From assembly GCA_021234155.1 (NCBI GenBank), contig JAJEKV010000004.1, positions 24,089,122 to 24,153,121 on the forward strand: a stretch of DNA of 64,000 nucleotides. The letters run 5' to 3'. Made by a program: the position numbers and the translations under genes. Origin of the DNA: Isoetes taiwanensis (taxonomy: Eukaryota > Streptophyta > Lycopodiopsida > Isoetales > Isoetaceae). The notes below the pieces were generated by a model. The model had not been told where the DNA came from and did no database searches. It saw only the letters and a list, made by a program, of their open reading frames with translations. Every line of letters begins with the position of its first letter. The first letter of the stretch is position 1. This document shows, piece after piece, positions 21,691 through 32,947 of this stretch.

Positions 21691-22555
21691 AAAGCAGTTG
21701 CCTTTGTAAATTTAAGATAATTTCATCCCATGCTTCATTCATGTCAATATCTAGACCAAATTTGTCTAATGAAATAGTACAATTGGTCTACAAACAACAT
21801 CCAATCTTATATCTGATTTGTAAACAATGACAAAATTTTCCTCCATCAAATATTTCTTTTACATTTGCTAAAAGGCCTATATTATTCTTTTTCTAAGAGA
21901 CATTCGTCTGTAGTTCCTTGTATCATGTGATCAATTAAATACAGGAATACATTACATTGATAAAGGAACCCTTTGTGCAGTTGTAGATGCAAGTTGAACT
22001 CGAAATTTCCACTAGAATGTTCAACGTATTAAGTTGCTTTCTTCTCTTGTATTCTCGTTTAACTAGCGTTTAACATTCAATGGTCGAACCAAATGCTACT
22101 GTGCATTTGCTATTGACCGTGGAATCGTTCATTTGTTGACATTTCTACTTGAACAATCATAAAGGTTTTGGTATCCAGAATTCCACTGCCATCCAAGAGC
22201 AGATAGGAAAAGAAAGATTGCATCCATACTCAGGAACGATGAAGACAATCCCTGGTCTGGAATGCAACCTTCTAAGAATACATTGAATGGATGGCTTTGA
22301 GACAGACAAAAACATAAGTCGATTTGTGGATGAAGGATCTATGAATTGACTGCGAATAGGAAGTTTACTCCAACTTTTCATCGATCACTCACTCGACCAT
22401 GAATTCCGATCTGCATGATGCTAAAAACCCCATGCAATATTAAGAATTGCTTCTCCTACTAGGTCATTCTACCACTTCAAATTGAATCAAGCCTTAAAAT
22501 TTGAATGGCAAATTTTTTGTTTTCCCATTCCATAGAATGCCAAGTCTCAGGCAAA
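21691..22555. other. Intergenic, no supportable feature
   Basis: Between two LINE fragments. Short frames only, no recognisable domain. Confidence 0.4.
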
Positions 22556-22559
22556 ATTC

Positions 22560-23000
22560 CTGCTCTCTCGTTGGGATGTGTTTCTATGGGAGAAGGTCAC
22601 AGAAGATTTTGCTCTTATAGTGCAAGTTGGAGTTGCCGAAAGGGTGCCATGGGACTGTCATGAAAATATTCACAAAGGCAAGAACTTTGTCAGATCAGTA
22701 TATTGCCTTCTTTTAGCACCACAGCCCCTCCAGTTGCTAGATGGGTGGCACCTACAGGTTCCACAGCCCACTTTGTGTCGTATATGGCGATGGCTTTGGG
22801 ATAGGTTGCTCCACCCTAAAGTCTCTGTACTATGGTGGCAGATTATGCACAGGTGGCTGAGTGTTAATGCCTTCCGACATCGCTATGATCCTCGCGTATC
22901 TGCAATATGCCTGCTCTGCCTTTCAGACGTTGAGACTCTTGAGCACTATGTCTTTCATTGTCCTGAGGTTCAACCAGCGTGGTCCTGGCTATAAGGTTTG
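22560..23000 (+). pseudogene. LINE ORF2 zinc-binding tail fragment (plus strand)
   Basis: An open frame (22578-22994) reads IWRWLWDRLLHPKVSVLWW, then QIMHRWLSVNAFRHR and CLLCLSDVETLEHYVFHCPE. This is the zf-RVT module found after reverse transcriptase in plant L1-like LINEs. It is preceded by no RT core and followed directly by the LTR at 23,117, so it is a fragment. Confidence 0.8.
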
Positions 23001-23116
23001 TTTAACAGTACATTGGACTGACGGTGCATCCTCTTGGTGTCATATCCCAAGGCATAGCCCCCAACTAAACAGAGGGCATTCCATCTTGGTTCTGATTGGC
23101 TCCTGTGGTCGATATA

Positions 23117-24603
23117 TGCGATGCTTCCCACTAAATATACGACGCCCCATCGTACATCTCGCGAAATTCCCCATCCAAAGACACACGCGCATGGGCCCTC
23201 AGTCTATCCACTTTTGGGATGGCCATGGTGCGAGGAATGGGATCTGAAGGTGTCTTGTGCACCTTTCCCCTATAAGCTCCTATAATAGTAGGAGATAGAC
23301 TGGCGGGTGGGCCTCAAGATAAAGGCACCGAGATATAACAATGGCGGCTGGCTATAGACAATGGCTAGGGTTGAACACTCCATCTGCCCCTCCTGTGCAT
23401 ACTATCATGATGCCGGGCTAAATCGGGCTCGCATGACTATCGGATACACAATCTCATGGCATCACCCATCTAGACTACTACAGGTTGCATCTCCCGGTCC
23501 GATGGGGACGGGAAGGGTTGCATCTCTCCTTTTGAGGTCTAGTGGCTCCCTTTGGCGGCTAGAGAATCGTGGCGACACCACGATTACGTCTACTGCCCCC
23601 CCCGAAACAAAGAGCGGGCCGACACACGCAGCTCTTGAGAGGCGGGGTGACACCATTTCCCGGGAGGTGTTGGACCCATACCACCGCCTACTCGAAGTGA
23701 CCTACTATAGGCCCTAGCCGCTATGGGGAGGGCTCAACAGGGACCTCCCTCCACTTTGCCACTAGCCCCGTTGTATGGTGCTAAGTCACATCATAGCCCC
23801 CGTAGCCGGGTGGGTCCCTATGCACAGGCCGCAAGTAATAGGAACTAAGGGGTCTAAACTAGGAGCATCATCTAAATAATGGCTACTAGGTCTCTACCCC
23901 CTTCCCAATACAAGAGAAGCAAACATGATCAACCAATATCACATATGCACATAACATGATAAATAACGAGAATAACATCTAATCATAATCACATGCATCT
24001 AACTCACAGTTAGGGTTCATTGATTAGGATTCAAGATCTAGATTGAGGGTTCTAGGATGGCTCTATTAGAGATACGAAATGCTAACTCATCTGGAATCCT
24101 AATTCTTCCAGATGATCTACAAAGGACTCTAATCCAAATATCGCTCTTGAGGAACTCCCTCCGCCCCGACATCTCCACGGTCTTCAAAGGGGTTGAAGTA
24201 GCTTCCACTTCTACCGGTGCATGCATGCCTCACGGAGCTCTTTGTGCTATCTTTGTGCCACAACAGAGGCAGTTCTTGAAAGCGGAGTTTTGGAAAGCAA
24301 ACAAGGTTCCAAGACTGTTGGAACCAAAAAAATGGCCTAGGGTTAGGGTTTGGCCATTTATATGTTAGGGTTCCATGTCACTGCCACATGGCTCCAATGA
24401 GGTGCTTCCATGTAGCGGGTGCCCAATAGGGTGAGGCCATGTGGAAATGGCCCTATGCCTAAGGTTGGCTAAGTTATATGAATAACTTCGCCATGCTCCC
24501 TTTTCCACCTACTATGGTGTACAAGGTTACTAAAGTAGACTTGTACAGTGATGTGGTCCAGAAATATATGTATTTATAGCGCATATTTCAGGGGAACATC
24601 ACA
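23117..24603 (-). repeat. 3' LTR of a chromovirus on the minus strand
   Basis: Homologous to the LTR at 15284-16907, with TGTGATG start (24603 side) and decayed end (TGCGATGC at 23117). On the minus strand a purine tract abuts its start, so this is the 3' LTR of an element whose body lies at higher coordinates. Clearly more diverged than a young copy. Confidence 0.83.
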
Positions 24604-24618
24604 TTCTCCCCCCCTTAG
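24604..24618 (-). promoter_or_regulatory. Polypurine tract of the chromovirus
   Basis: On the minus strand AAGGGGGGGAGAA immediately precedes TGTGATG of the LTR. This is the plus-strand primer site expected for a plant Ty3 element. Confidence 0.85.
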
Positions 24619-25029
24619 GATAATGCTGTCCTCAGCATTACGCTAAGGTGGCGAACCTGCAACAGCCCTGCAAAAACTCACAACATGAATATAGGAGCTT
24701 AACTTTATTGAAAAGATCAACTTTCCGTTAATTACTTATTATGTAATTATAATATAAAGCTATATTTATAAGTTATACAAAATTATATAGCTGTAACAAG
24801 TATTATTATAAAAGTATGCACACATAATATTATTACAATAAATTTAGGAGTTCATAGTTAACTCTAAAATCTATGACTCCTGTCTTCTCGTAACTTGCTC
24901 CCTTCTCCATGCGTCCCTTCACTGACCTGCACAAGTAGCACATTACGTTATTTAAGTTAATAAGTTTGTGATTTTAGGGGACCACCCCCCAAATTACCTC
25001 CTTGAGCCGAACTACTAGCTCAAGGTTAC

Positions 25030-25500
25030 CCCTACTACCTTGCACTCGATCATGGCCCAAAGGATTTGAGTTAAGGACCATTTAAGACGATCCTATCATC
25101 GCCCATGATCGGGTGCTACCTTGTACAAGATCCCCTTGATCGTGTACACCCGCAGTGCATCATGCCCCTGGGGGTTTAAGCTAGGGAACATTCCAGACGA
25201 TCCCATTGCATGATCACGCTCACCTCATCATCACCCCCCTATGATCATGTGCACATGCCGTGCATCGTGGCATAGAGAACATCTTAACGATGATCCCATC
25301 ATCACGCACGATCTCGTGCCTCCTCATGCATGACTCCTTCAGTCATGCACACCCTGCAGTGCATCATAGCTCTAAAGGTTCAAGCTAGGGAACATTCCAC
25401 CGATCCCATCATTGCCCATGATGCTACGCTCCTTTCACATGAACCTCCTGGTCATGCGCATTCTTGGTGTCTACTGGCCTAGAGAATGCCCCTGGGGGGA
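25030..25500. repeat. Degenerate tandem repeat, about 105-110 bp period
   Basis: Four to five units with the landmarks GTGCATCATGGCC, TAGGGAACATTCC, GACGATCCCATCATCGCCCA and TGATCGTGTACACC. It lies between the chromodomain and the polypurine tract, i.e. in the 3' untranslated region of the chromovirus. Confidence 0.7.
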
Positions 25501-25639
25501 ATCTCATCATCGCCCATACTCCAAGATCTTCGCGTATGCATCCCAACTACCCTAGAATGCATACGCTTTCCTGCACTAACACTAAGGCATACACAAGCTT
25601 AGCTAAGAGCACCTGACGGGTTGGCGTCGACCAACTCAG

Positions 25640-25805
25640 AGATGACTTGGCCGTCGAATTCCTCCAAGAATTTTGGGTATTGCTTCTCTAGATCTTGCTT
25701 TAATACCCATGTTGCATCTTTCACGGGCAAATGCTTCCATTAGACCAACTATTGGGGTCCTTATTGTCTCCTTAAATGCTTTGTCGAGAATTAGCTCGGG
25801 GACTA
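25640..25805 (-). pseudogene. Chromodomain end of the chromovirus pol
   Basis: The minus strand reads ELILDKAFKETIRTPIV, then after a frame change VKDATWVLKQDLEKQYPKFL and EEFDGQ. This matches the C-terminal chromodomain of plant chromoviruses (ILD..., LPVxDATWE...L...FP). The chromodomain directs integration to marked chromatin. The rest of integrase is not recognisable upstream. Confidence 0.65.
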
Positions 25806-26334
25806 TCTAGATTTGCTCCTCCATCATCTCCAACAAAGTATACAAAAACGAGGAGCTTTTCCTTTATATACTCATGTTACCTATTACATAACTTCAATCC
25901 TTGTTCAAGATTGGTGGCAGCACAGACTCGAAGGATATGATATCCATATCCAGGATTCCACCACAGATGCCCAGGGGATGCACTTAGTCATAAGGGGCTA
26001 TAGACGTCTGCGTTCAAAGGGTGGCCAAAAACATCCTAGTATACTGATCTTTGAAAGCTAATTTAATCCCTAAAATATGTATTTTGCCCCATACAATGAT
26101 GAAAAAATCCTCTAATGGTAAGTATACAAATAGGAAAGGGTTAAAAACAAACCCCCTTGATTTCACGCACATGTCCCATACTATAAATAATACTGAATCC
26201 CCTGGGCGCAGATGTATCACCACATCCAGATGATCAGAATCTGGATTGGGGTTCTCTGCCAACCCTTCCAGCCAACTGTCCAAGGGAATCCTGCGGTTTT
26301 TCAGCTTCGAGATGTTCAAGTTATTCATCCGGCA

Positions 26335-26520
26335 TCGCTTCCCTTTCCCTTTCCCCTTCCTCTTTCATTTTCTCATGGCCTTTTTCCCCTTCCCCTCTCC
26401 TTCTTTCCCAGCCCTTTCTCTCCGTACCATTTTTCCCTTCCATTTCCCCCTCTTCCTCTCCCTTTTCCTTTTCTCTTTCCCTTTTTTCATATCCCTTTTC
26501 TCCACCTTTCCAAGCACTGG
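26335..26520. repeat. Polypyrimidine tract
   Basis: About 185 bases of CCCTTTCC-type C/T sequence, strongly strand-asymmetric. A similar tract lies at 27,285-27,475. Predicted proteins from it are low-complexity artefacts. Confidence 0.85.
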
Positions 26521-27132
26521 CTCGGCATAGTATTGATCATCTCCATGGCACTCGAAGGGTGGTCCTTTCACTCCACCCCTTCCCCCCTCCCACTCTTATA
26601 TAGACCACCGATTTAACACTCTGCCAGGCTGGCACAATCGCCATCATTCCACACGTCCCATCCTCATCGTTTCAAGGATTTTTGCATTAAAGTAGATACT
26701 CTTGGAGATTACCATACCATGCAGCAAATCTCGCCCCCTTTCATTCTTTCACCGACCAGACGAGCGATATTAAGCCCTATGCTCCTCTAAGTTGCCACTC
26801 CTAATTTATGGTCGGACTTGCAAGACTACGTTATACCATCGTCCATTAAGACAATTAGAACCATAGTGAAGCCAAATTGAAATGCCAAGTACATTGTTTA
26901 TCCAAGTTCTCTCAATTTGAAAAACCAAGTATATTGCTTATCCAAGTTCTGTACAAAGTCAAGTCTAAGTCAGTTTGAATACCAAATAAGTAAATTTGCA
27001 CCCCTCTATCATTAAATTTTAAAAGTTTCAAGATCAGAAGAGCATGAGGAGCACAAAGCATAAGGAGCACAAAAGCACAGTAGCCTCACATGGTCTTGGT
27101 GCCATCACCTCACCAATACCGTTAACTACATA

Positions 27133-27162
27133 CTAGTAATGGAGCCCAGTGTTTGCTGGGTA
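27133..27162 (-). mobile_element. Decayed Helitron 3' terminus (minus strand)
   Basis: On the minus strand a CCCAGCAAACACTGGG hairpin-like sequence is followed 8 bases later by CTAG and then T. Same design as the termini at 14,925 and 32,948, but the stem has lost outer pairs. The element would extend to higher coordinates; its 5' end was not found. Confidence 0.55.
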
Positions 27163-27284
27163 TAAGTTGGAAACCTGTGTGGACGGAAACATGTTTAGCT
27201 CAACTCCTTTTCATAAATCTTATATAATAGAAACCAAGCCCAACATTGATGGGCTATAAGAGGTTTTTGTGCACTCAAGTATCG

Positions 27285-27475
27285 TTTCCCTTTCCTTTTG
27301 CCTTTTGCTCTATCCTACATTTCCCTTTCTTTCCCTTTTTCCCATTTTTCTACACACTTTCCTTTTTTCCTTTTCCCGCACATCCCCCCTCCCCAATCCT
27401 GCTTTTCCCTCCACTTCCCGTTCTCCTTTTTCCTTTCCCCTTTTTTCCGAGCCAGTTTTTTTTTTTTCCTTCCAT
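27285..27475. repeat. Second polypyrimidine tract
   Basis: C/T-rich run like that at 26,335-26,520, including a T run at 27,457-27,466. Confidence 0.85.
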
Positions 27476-28212
27476 TTCATAGCTTGCTCCAAGGCATGTT
27501 ACTGTTGATGCACAACAAGAGGTTCACAATCACGATCCGCGATATTCTTGTAACAAATGCAACATGATGGTATTAAGCCACATGAAGTAAGTTTTTTTAT
27601 ACATGAAATACATTATGGCATGTATAGCCAAATTGGTATGCTATTATGCAAGAAATCATTTACATTCTCACCCACACTTTATTACTTCGGCTAGAGTAGG
27701 GACTAGAACTAGCCCGGTGGTGTATGCGCATTTAGGCGGGACTATTACTCTAGACTAGATGAACTAGTAATTCGTGTGGTAAAATTAGTTGTACTATGTA
27801 GCCAGGAAGGAACTGGTGAAGTTATTATGAATCAATTAAAACAAGTTGACAACTTTCTTTTGCATTACCAGCTACCTCTTGAATGCACGCAATAATGAGA
27901 AGTCTTTGTATCATGGCAGGAGGATCCATGTTCAAATATCCAAGAATGGACCTGAATGCAACAAGGTTTCTAGGTAGGTCAATATATATGGAAAAAGTGT
28001 TAAATAGCAAGAGAGGGGCTGGAGTAGTTTTCCAAAGATTTAATCCACAATGTGTTGTCTTGGATAACACTGATTCCTGTATATATAATACATGGGCTTT
28101 CAAGAAAGTTTTTCAACTTTTTAAGCTTGTGCAAGTGGAATTTGTCCATCTAGATAAATTCGAATTTTACTATTTTATTTAATACATGGGCCAAGTGATC
28201 TAGCCGAGGGTA

Positions 28213-28278
28213 AACATGTGGACTGCCCTTATCACAATGTATGGCAAATGTGGACAATTAGAGAATGCGAACCTTTGA
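28213..28278 (+). pseudogene. PPR (PLS-type) fragment in repeat unit, copy A
   Basis: One in-frame piece, NMWTALITMYGKCGQLENAN, matches the typical S-type pentatricopeptide motif (ALIDMYAKCGxLEDA) of plant organelle RNA-processing proteins. It ends at a TGA. The same sequence recurs at 47120-47185. Confidence 0.7.
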
Positions 28279-28315
28279 TGGTCAAGAATCTTTTCTGTGA
28301 TTGTGGCAATATTCC

Positions 28316-28604
28316 TGATTAATTGTTGTATGAGATATACACATGTGATCTGGAATGTTCTTTCTAACTAGTTATGAAGTCACTGCCACCTGTAAGATCC
28401 TTTACTTATTGTTTCTTGTAATAGTCTTGCTATTATCATAGGCACCACAGCTAGCTATACCAAGTATGTGGCTCAGATTGGCAAAGCTAAAGCTCCTTTA
28501 AGGTGCAGAATCTAGAGATGTTATTAGTTGCTCAGATAAGCCCCACTCTAAGTAAGGCTTCAACTATACTATGAATTGGGAGTAATGTTTCTGGCAGAAC
28601 TTAA
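28316..28604 (+). repeat. Repeat-unit block W, copy A
   Basis: ATTGTTGTATGAGATATA... through AAGTAAGGCTTCAACTATAC matches 59,323-59,620. The join at 28,316-28,325 (CCTGATTAATTGTTG) is uninterrupted here and is the empty site for the 12-kb element. Inside is a short open stretch, YVAQIGKAKALLKVQ in copy C, that I could not assign. Confidence 0.85.
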
Positions 28605-31241
28605 CAGTAACAAAGGACGAAGTTTATTCCACCCTCAAGGGAATGGCATATGGCAAATCGCCTGGCCCTGACGGCTTCCCCCCTGAATTTTTCCTAGAAT
28701 TCTAGGATGAGCTTGGTGATGATCTAACAACAGCCTTACATGGTGCTTGGATGTTTGAGAGCCTGCACCCTTCACTATCCACTGGCTTTCTTGCCTTAAT
28801 CCCAAAGGTGGAAAAGCCATCTGCTATTGAAGAATGGCGTCCAATTGCTCTCACAAATATGACCTACAAGCTTATGGCTAAGCTCTTTGCAAATCGACTT
28901 AAGCCAATATTGTGCAAGCTAATAAGGGCAGAACAGGCATCATTCGTTCCAGGTAGAAACATTCTATCAAATTACTTGGCCGCCTGCGAAGGCCTGCATT
29001 GGGATGAACAAAGTAAGAAGAAATGCATCATGCTCAAATTGGATTTTAAATGCGCTTTCGATACAGTGAGATGGGATTCCATTAGGGAAGTCATGGGCAA
29101 ACTAGGCTTTGGGAAAAAATTTATAAACATGGTCATGGGGCTTAACAAGTCAGCTTCTGCATCAATCCTCATCAATGGCAGTCCAACCCAACTTTTTCCT
29201 CTCAGGAAGGGTGTACGACAGGGCTGCCCACTTGTCCCTTATATATTTATTCTACTAGCAAATGTTCTGACTCTCTTGGGGCAGTCGAAATCTCAAAACA
29301 GTGAGATCAATGGGATCAAACTTCTTTTTACATCTCAGATCCAGCTAACCATACAACAGTTTGTCGATGACACATTTATATTCTCAAGGTATGACGATTC
29401 CAGCTTCAACAACTACCTTGAGACAATTAAGGCTTTCAGCACCTTCACTGGAGTATGTTTGAATAACAGCAAATGCTCAATTATATGGCCTCCAAACTAT
29501 TAGGATTACCCTTGACAATAGGAGCTCTTCCTCTAGGTACTTGGAACTCCTTTCTTGATAAATTGAAAAAAAGAATAAACCTATAGTCAAGCAAGGGTCT
29601 TTCAATAGCGGGTCGGATCACTATAGCTAATTGTGTACTCAACATCTCACTTATGTGTCTTTGGTGCTGTTGGCTCCCAAATATGTATATCAACACATGG
29701 AGCAGTTCATAAGAGGATTCATCTGGCAGGGTTTACCTAAAATAGCATGGACAGAAGTGTGCAAACCTAAGATGCTTGGAGGATTAGGCAGCAAAAACTT
29801 GTTAACACACTTCCAAGCCCTTATCTTCAAGCTCGTATGGGATGCTCTCAACCAAAAGGTAGATTTTGGATCTCAATTTATTAGGCACTGGCTTGGCAAA
29901 GCAAGCCCAGCAACCTCTAAGCCATTCCTGTCGCTGCTTTGTAAATTTGCATGCTTTAGTGATTTCAAAATAGCACCTGGTATTTTCCCCAGTTATGCGA
30001 AAGATCCTAGAAGCTTGGATGGGAGTTAAAGATGTTTTTAGACCGGAGCACAAGCCACATGGCATTCAGGAAATCTCTCAATCTTTTGGAGCCCAATGAT
30101 CAATACCGAAGAGGACTACCCATTAGCTCTGTGACACCCAAGAATCTGTAGAAAATGGGAATGTGCCAGAATCTCTCTCCTAAAGGACCTATAGAGCACG
30201 GGAAAACAATTGCTGGTAGTCATGGACTAAGGTCAAGTTAATGATTGGAGGAACCTGCTCAGACAGAATGAGCCAGGTTAGTATGTTATCAGGAATTGAA
30301 GGACAGGAGGATATTTGGTTGTTAAACAACAAAAACTCACTCTCTGTGAGCACAATATACAAAGCTCTATCTGGTGATGATCTCTTCCAGAATCAATCTA
30401 ACTAGATCTGGCTATGTAAATTAGCTAAAGAAATGTTGGCAATCACATTGTGCAAAGAAAATATAGATGTTCATGTGGCTCACCTGATGAAGTGGTCTAG
30501 CCACCAAAACCTGGCTGCTCCAAAGGAAAATTGTGGAAGAAACTAGTTGCCCACTGAAATGTGGCAATGAGGAAGAAATTGGACACATGTATCTTGGCTT
30601 TCTGGGAATGGGTTGCCCCTATCCTCCAAATCGACCACAACCAGTTTAATGGCCAGCAATTATGATGTTGGATAAAAATAAGGTCGGCCATTCCATCATC
30701 AGCACTACTCTTTGGGCTGTTTGGAAGCACAGATGTGCGGTTGCCATGGGTGGAGAGGAGATCTCGGTGCAAAAAATAAAAAACGTGTTTAACCATGATG
30801 TTGCCCTTATGGCTATATCTCACTTCAGAAAATGGGGCTGCGACTATGACATAGCTTTCGATTGGCTTGGCACTGTTCAAAGCTTTTACTCACACTTCAA
30901 ATGTTCTTGGATGTGTGATGGTGGTAGGTTTGCAGCCATTCCAGTTGAGGAGTAAATGATGGGAACTCCCACACTTCAAATATTCTTGGATGTGTGATGG
31001 TGGTAGATCTGCACTGAGGTGGTGTGAACGAGGGCTAGTGCCCCAATCGAGAGCTCTTAGCTCAAGCCCCTTGGGGCATTTCCTTTTTCTTTTTCTATAT
31101 GTAATTATAACAATCTAAATAAATGAACTTTCTAGCGCTCAAAACAAAAACAAAAACAAAAACAAAAACAAAAACAAAAACAAAAACAAAAACAAAAACA
31201 AAAACAAAAACAAAAACAAAAACAAAAACAAAAACAAAAAC
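28605..31241 (+). mobile_element. L1-like LINE with CAAAAA-repeat tail
   Basis: ORF2 reverse transcriptase runs from YGKSPGPDGFPPEFF (about 28,650) through EWRPIALTNMTYKLMAK, QASFVPGRN, KLDFKCAFDTVRWD, LRKGVRQGCPLVPYIF and the catalytic QFVDDTFIF (about 29,360). A TAG interrupts it at 28,702. The post-RT region continues in other frames: LTHFQALIFKLVWDALN at 29,800-29,850 and, late, FDWLGTVQSFYSHFKCSW. The 3' end carries about 17 CAAAAA units (31,140-31,241) instead of plain poly(A). It is 5'-truncated and multiply broken, and is inserted in repeat-unit block W. Confidence 0.9.
31140..31241 (+). repeat. CAAAAA hexanucleotide tail of the LINE
   Basis: A near-perfect (CAAAAA)n array of about 100 bp marks the LINE 3' end, unlike the plain T/A tail of the LINE at 20.2 kb. 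Confidence 0.95.
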
Positions 31242-31253
31242 AATTGAATAAAA

Positions 31254-31534
31254 GGGTCAAAGCATAGAGGTGGGGGACACTTTTTGTGTCCTGGACACTT
31301 GGTGCTTAGTGGGTGCTTTCTGGGGACCTTTTCTTTGTATTTTGAAAAAATATTTTTCTTTTATTTTTGTAATATTTTTCCTTGAAACGCATTAATATTA
31401 CGCCTTGGAATAAAAATTTTCAGCTTTAACGGAGTTACAGAAAAAAAGATAAAAATATATAAAATTTTCAGCACTGGGTGCTTCGTGGGTGCTTGGTTGG
31501 CGCAAAAGTGCCCCCCAGCTCCATGCTTTGACCC
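31254..31534. mobile_element. 281-bp MITE with about 30-bp TIRs
   Basis: Ends GGGTCAAAGCATAGAGGTGG and its near-complement ...CCATGCTTTGACCC form imperfect TIRs of about 30 bp. It is flanked by TAAAA on both sides (31249-31253 and 31535-31539). The homologous copy near 59,655 (GAGTAAAAAACTATTTGAG) lacks it and serves as the empty site. No coding capacity. Inner GGTGCTTxGTGGGTGCTT motifs repeat near each end. The superfamily is not clear from a 5-bp A-rich duplication. Confidence 0.85.
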
Positions 31535-31679
31535 TAAAAACTATTTGAGACAGCAAGATACATGCCTTCCAATATGCATGGTTTTATGACAGTTTATGAG
31601 TTTCAAAGATATCATGTACATAGTATTCAGAAGCTTTAAACTCATTTGTAGACGTTATGCATGTCAAGGAGTGTATTAC

Positions 31680-32470
31680 AGTTGTCCAAGTGGAAATCAA
31701 AATATCTAGCATGGCCATCTTAGGTCTGTGGTAGCAAAAGCAAATGCAAATGCAAATGTTATTCAAATTATGCAGATGTTATTCAGGTTATCTTCTGATG
31801 TTTCACTTGATATTCAACTTTTTTATTGTGGAATGCAAAAAGTCATAACCTCCTATATGTCTTGTACTTTCTCTGTTGTTGGTTTCAGATCTTTAGATAT
31901 GACGATGGAACAAGTGCAAGTCCAATAAGTTCAATAAAATATGCTGGTGGTCCTCGAAATTAGGTTTCTCAAAAAGTCATCAGGTTAGAGGCTTTAATCA
32001 TTTCCTGCGATAATTTACCTTGGTTAATTATAGGAGATATTAATTAGCAATTCATTTATGCCAAGGAATAGAATAGAATAGAATAGTTTTTTTAACGTCC
32101 ACGGAGACCAATAGGTCAAGGATTCAGTTAAATTTTATTGTCTTCTCAGGTACTTCTTTGTAGGACTAGGAGAAATAATTGTTTTGCGAGTAGATGGAGG
32201 ATTCAAAACTGGTATTGATGCTATCATGGCAGCCGCAATAAAGGTCGTATCATTGCCCGTATATGTTATACGAACAATTGTTATGCTGAAGTTGCAAACT
32301 AGGTAGTGTAAGGTTCTTACAATGCTAGCTCTACAATTTTTGTATAAGTATAATGGACTGTATAGAGAGGAGCTGCATGCTCATTTCCCTGGAGGTGCAA
32401 ATGATCTAATTAATTTGTTTATCTACAGTTGCCAAAGATGCAATTCCCTTTAGCTTATATGCAAAGGAAC
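31680..32470 (+). pseudogene. Ferredoxin-GOGAT pseudogene fragment, copy A
   Basis: Pieces of the FMN-binding synthase barrel of glutamate synthase appear in order. VEIKISSMAI and VVAKANANANVIQ (31,688-31,770) match VSVKLV.EAG..TVA..VAKANADIIQ. After an intron-like gap ending GTTGGTTTCAG comes IFRYDDGTSASPISSIKY (from 31,889), matching ISGHDGGTGASPISSIKH. Next come VLRVDGGFKTGIDAIMAAA (32,188-32,240), GRIIARICYTNNC (32,246-32,285) and REELHAHFPG (32,360-32,390). The enzyme makes glutamate from glutamine and 2-oxoglutarate in plastids. About 16 codons between MAAA and ARIC are missing, and frames shift repeatedly. Introns are retained, so it arose by DNA duplication, not retroposition. Confidence 0.82.
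32067..32116 (-). mobile_element. 50-bp SINE-like 3'-end insertion
   Basis: Compared with the empty homologues (42,225 and 60,145 region), copy A has an extra 50 bp flanked by CAAGG (32062-32066, 32117-32121). On the minus strand it reads TTGGTCTCCGTGGACGTTAAA followed by CTATT repeats, the same sequence as the insertion at 43,930. Confidence 0.75.
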
Positions 32471-32479
32471 ATCCTAGAC

Positions 32480-32947
32480 TTTGAAATGCTAGCTACTCAT
32501 TGTGCTCTTATTGGGAATTTAAGGTTCACGATCCTCTTTTGAGGCTGCGATACGAGGAAGGATTTCTTGAAACAAAGAAATATTCCATTTGTGATTGATT
32601 TAAGTTTTATGCTAGCAGTACGTATGCCCTGCATATGTTCCATCTTTTAATTTTAAGGTCCAAAAATATGAAACACTGGGTTGAGAAACTGTTTGCATTT
32701 GAAGGAACAAGAAGGAAGGCAAGAATGGAATTTGGAGTCACAAGAAGGAATACATGCAACATGTGCTTCATTAACAAATAAAATTTTCACGGAACTCCTT
32801 AAACGAGAAAGGAACCTACAATTGTGCATACCATGCTTGAAGAAATGAGGATTTCAAAAATCAAACTAGAAGGTTTTAGAATCATTACCTCATTGCAACA
32901 AGAGTTGTTCATAATGTCAAGTAAGGTATCTTGCATTTATATTAGTA
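32480..32947 (+). other. Repeat-unit continuation and unassigned flank
   Basis: To about 32,700 this matches the downstream part of the GOGAT block in copies B and C; beyond that the sequence is unique in the window up to the Helitron end at 32,948. Confidence 0.6.

Noticed and set aside
15284-24603. One complete retrotransposon between the two homologous LTRs
   Set aside because: On the minus strand the PBS is on the low-coordinate side of the first LTR and the polypurine tract on the high-coordinate side of the second. They therefore face away from each other and belong to different copies.
26246-26616. Phe/Pro/Leu-rich frames resembling membrane proteins
   Set aside because: Polypyrimidine tract artefacts; the same text appears in more than one frame.
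31140-31241. CAAAAA array as an independent satellite or CRISPR-like repeat
   Set aside because: It is a uniform microsatellite at the exact 3' end of a LINE, so it is the element tail.
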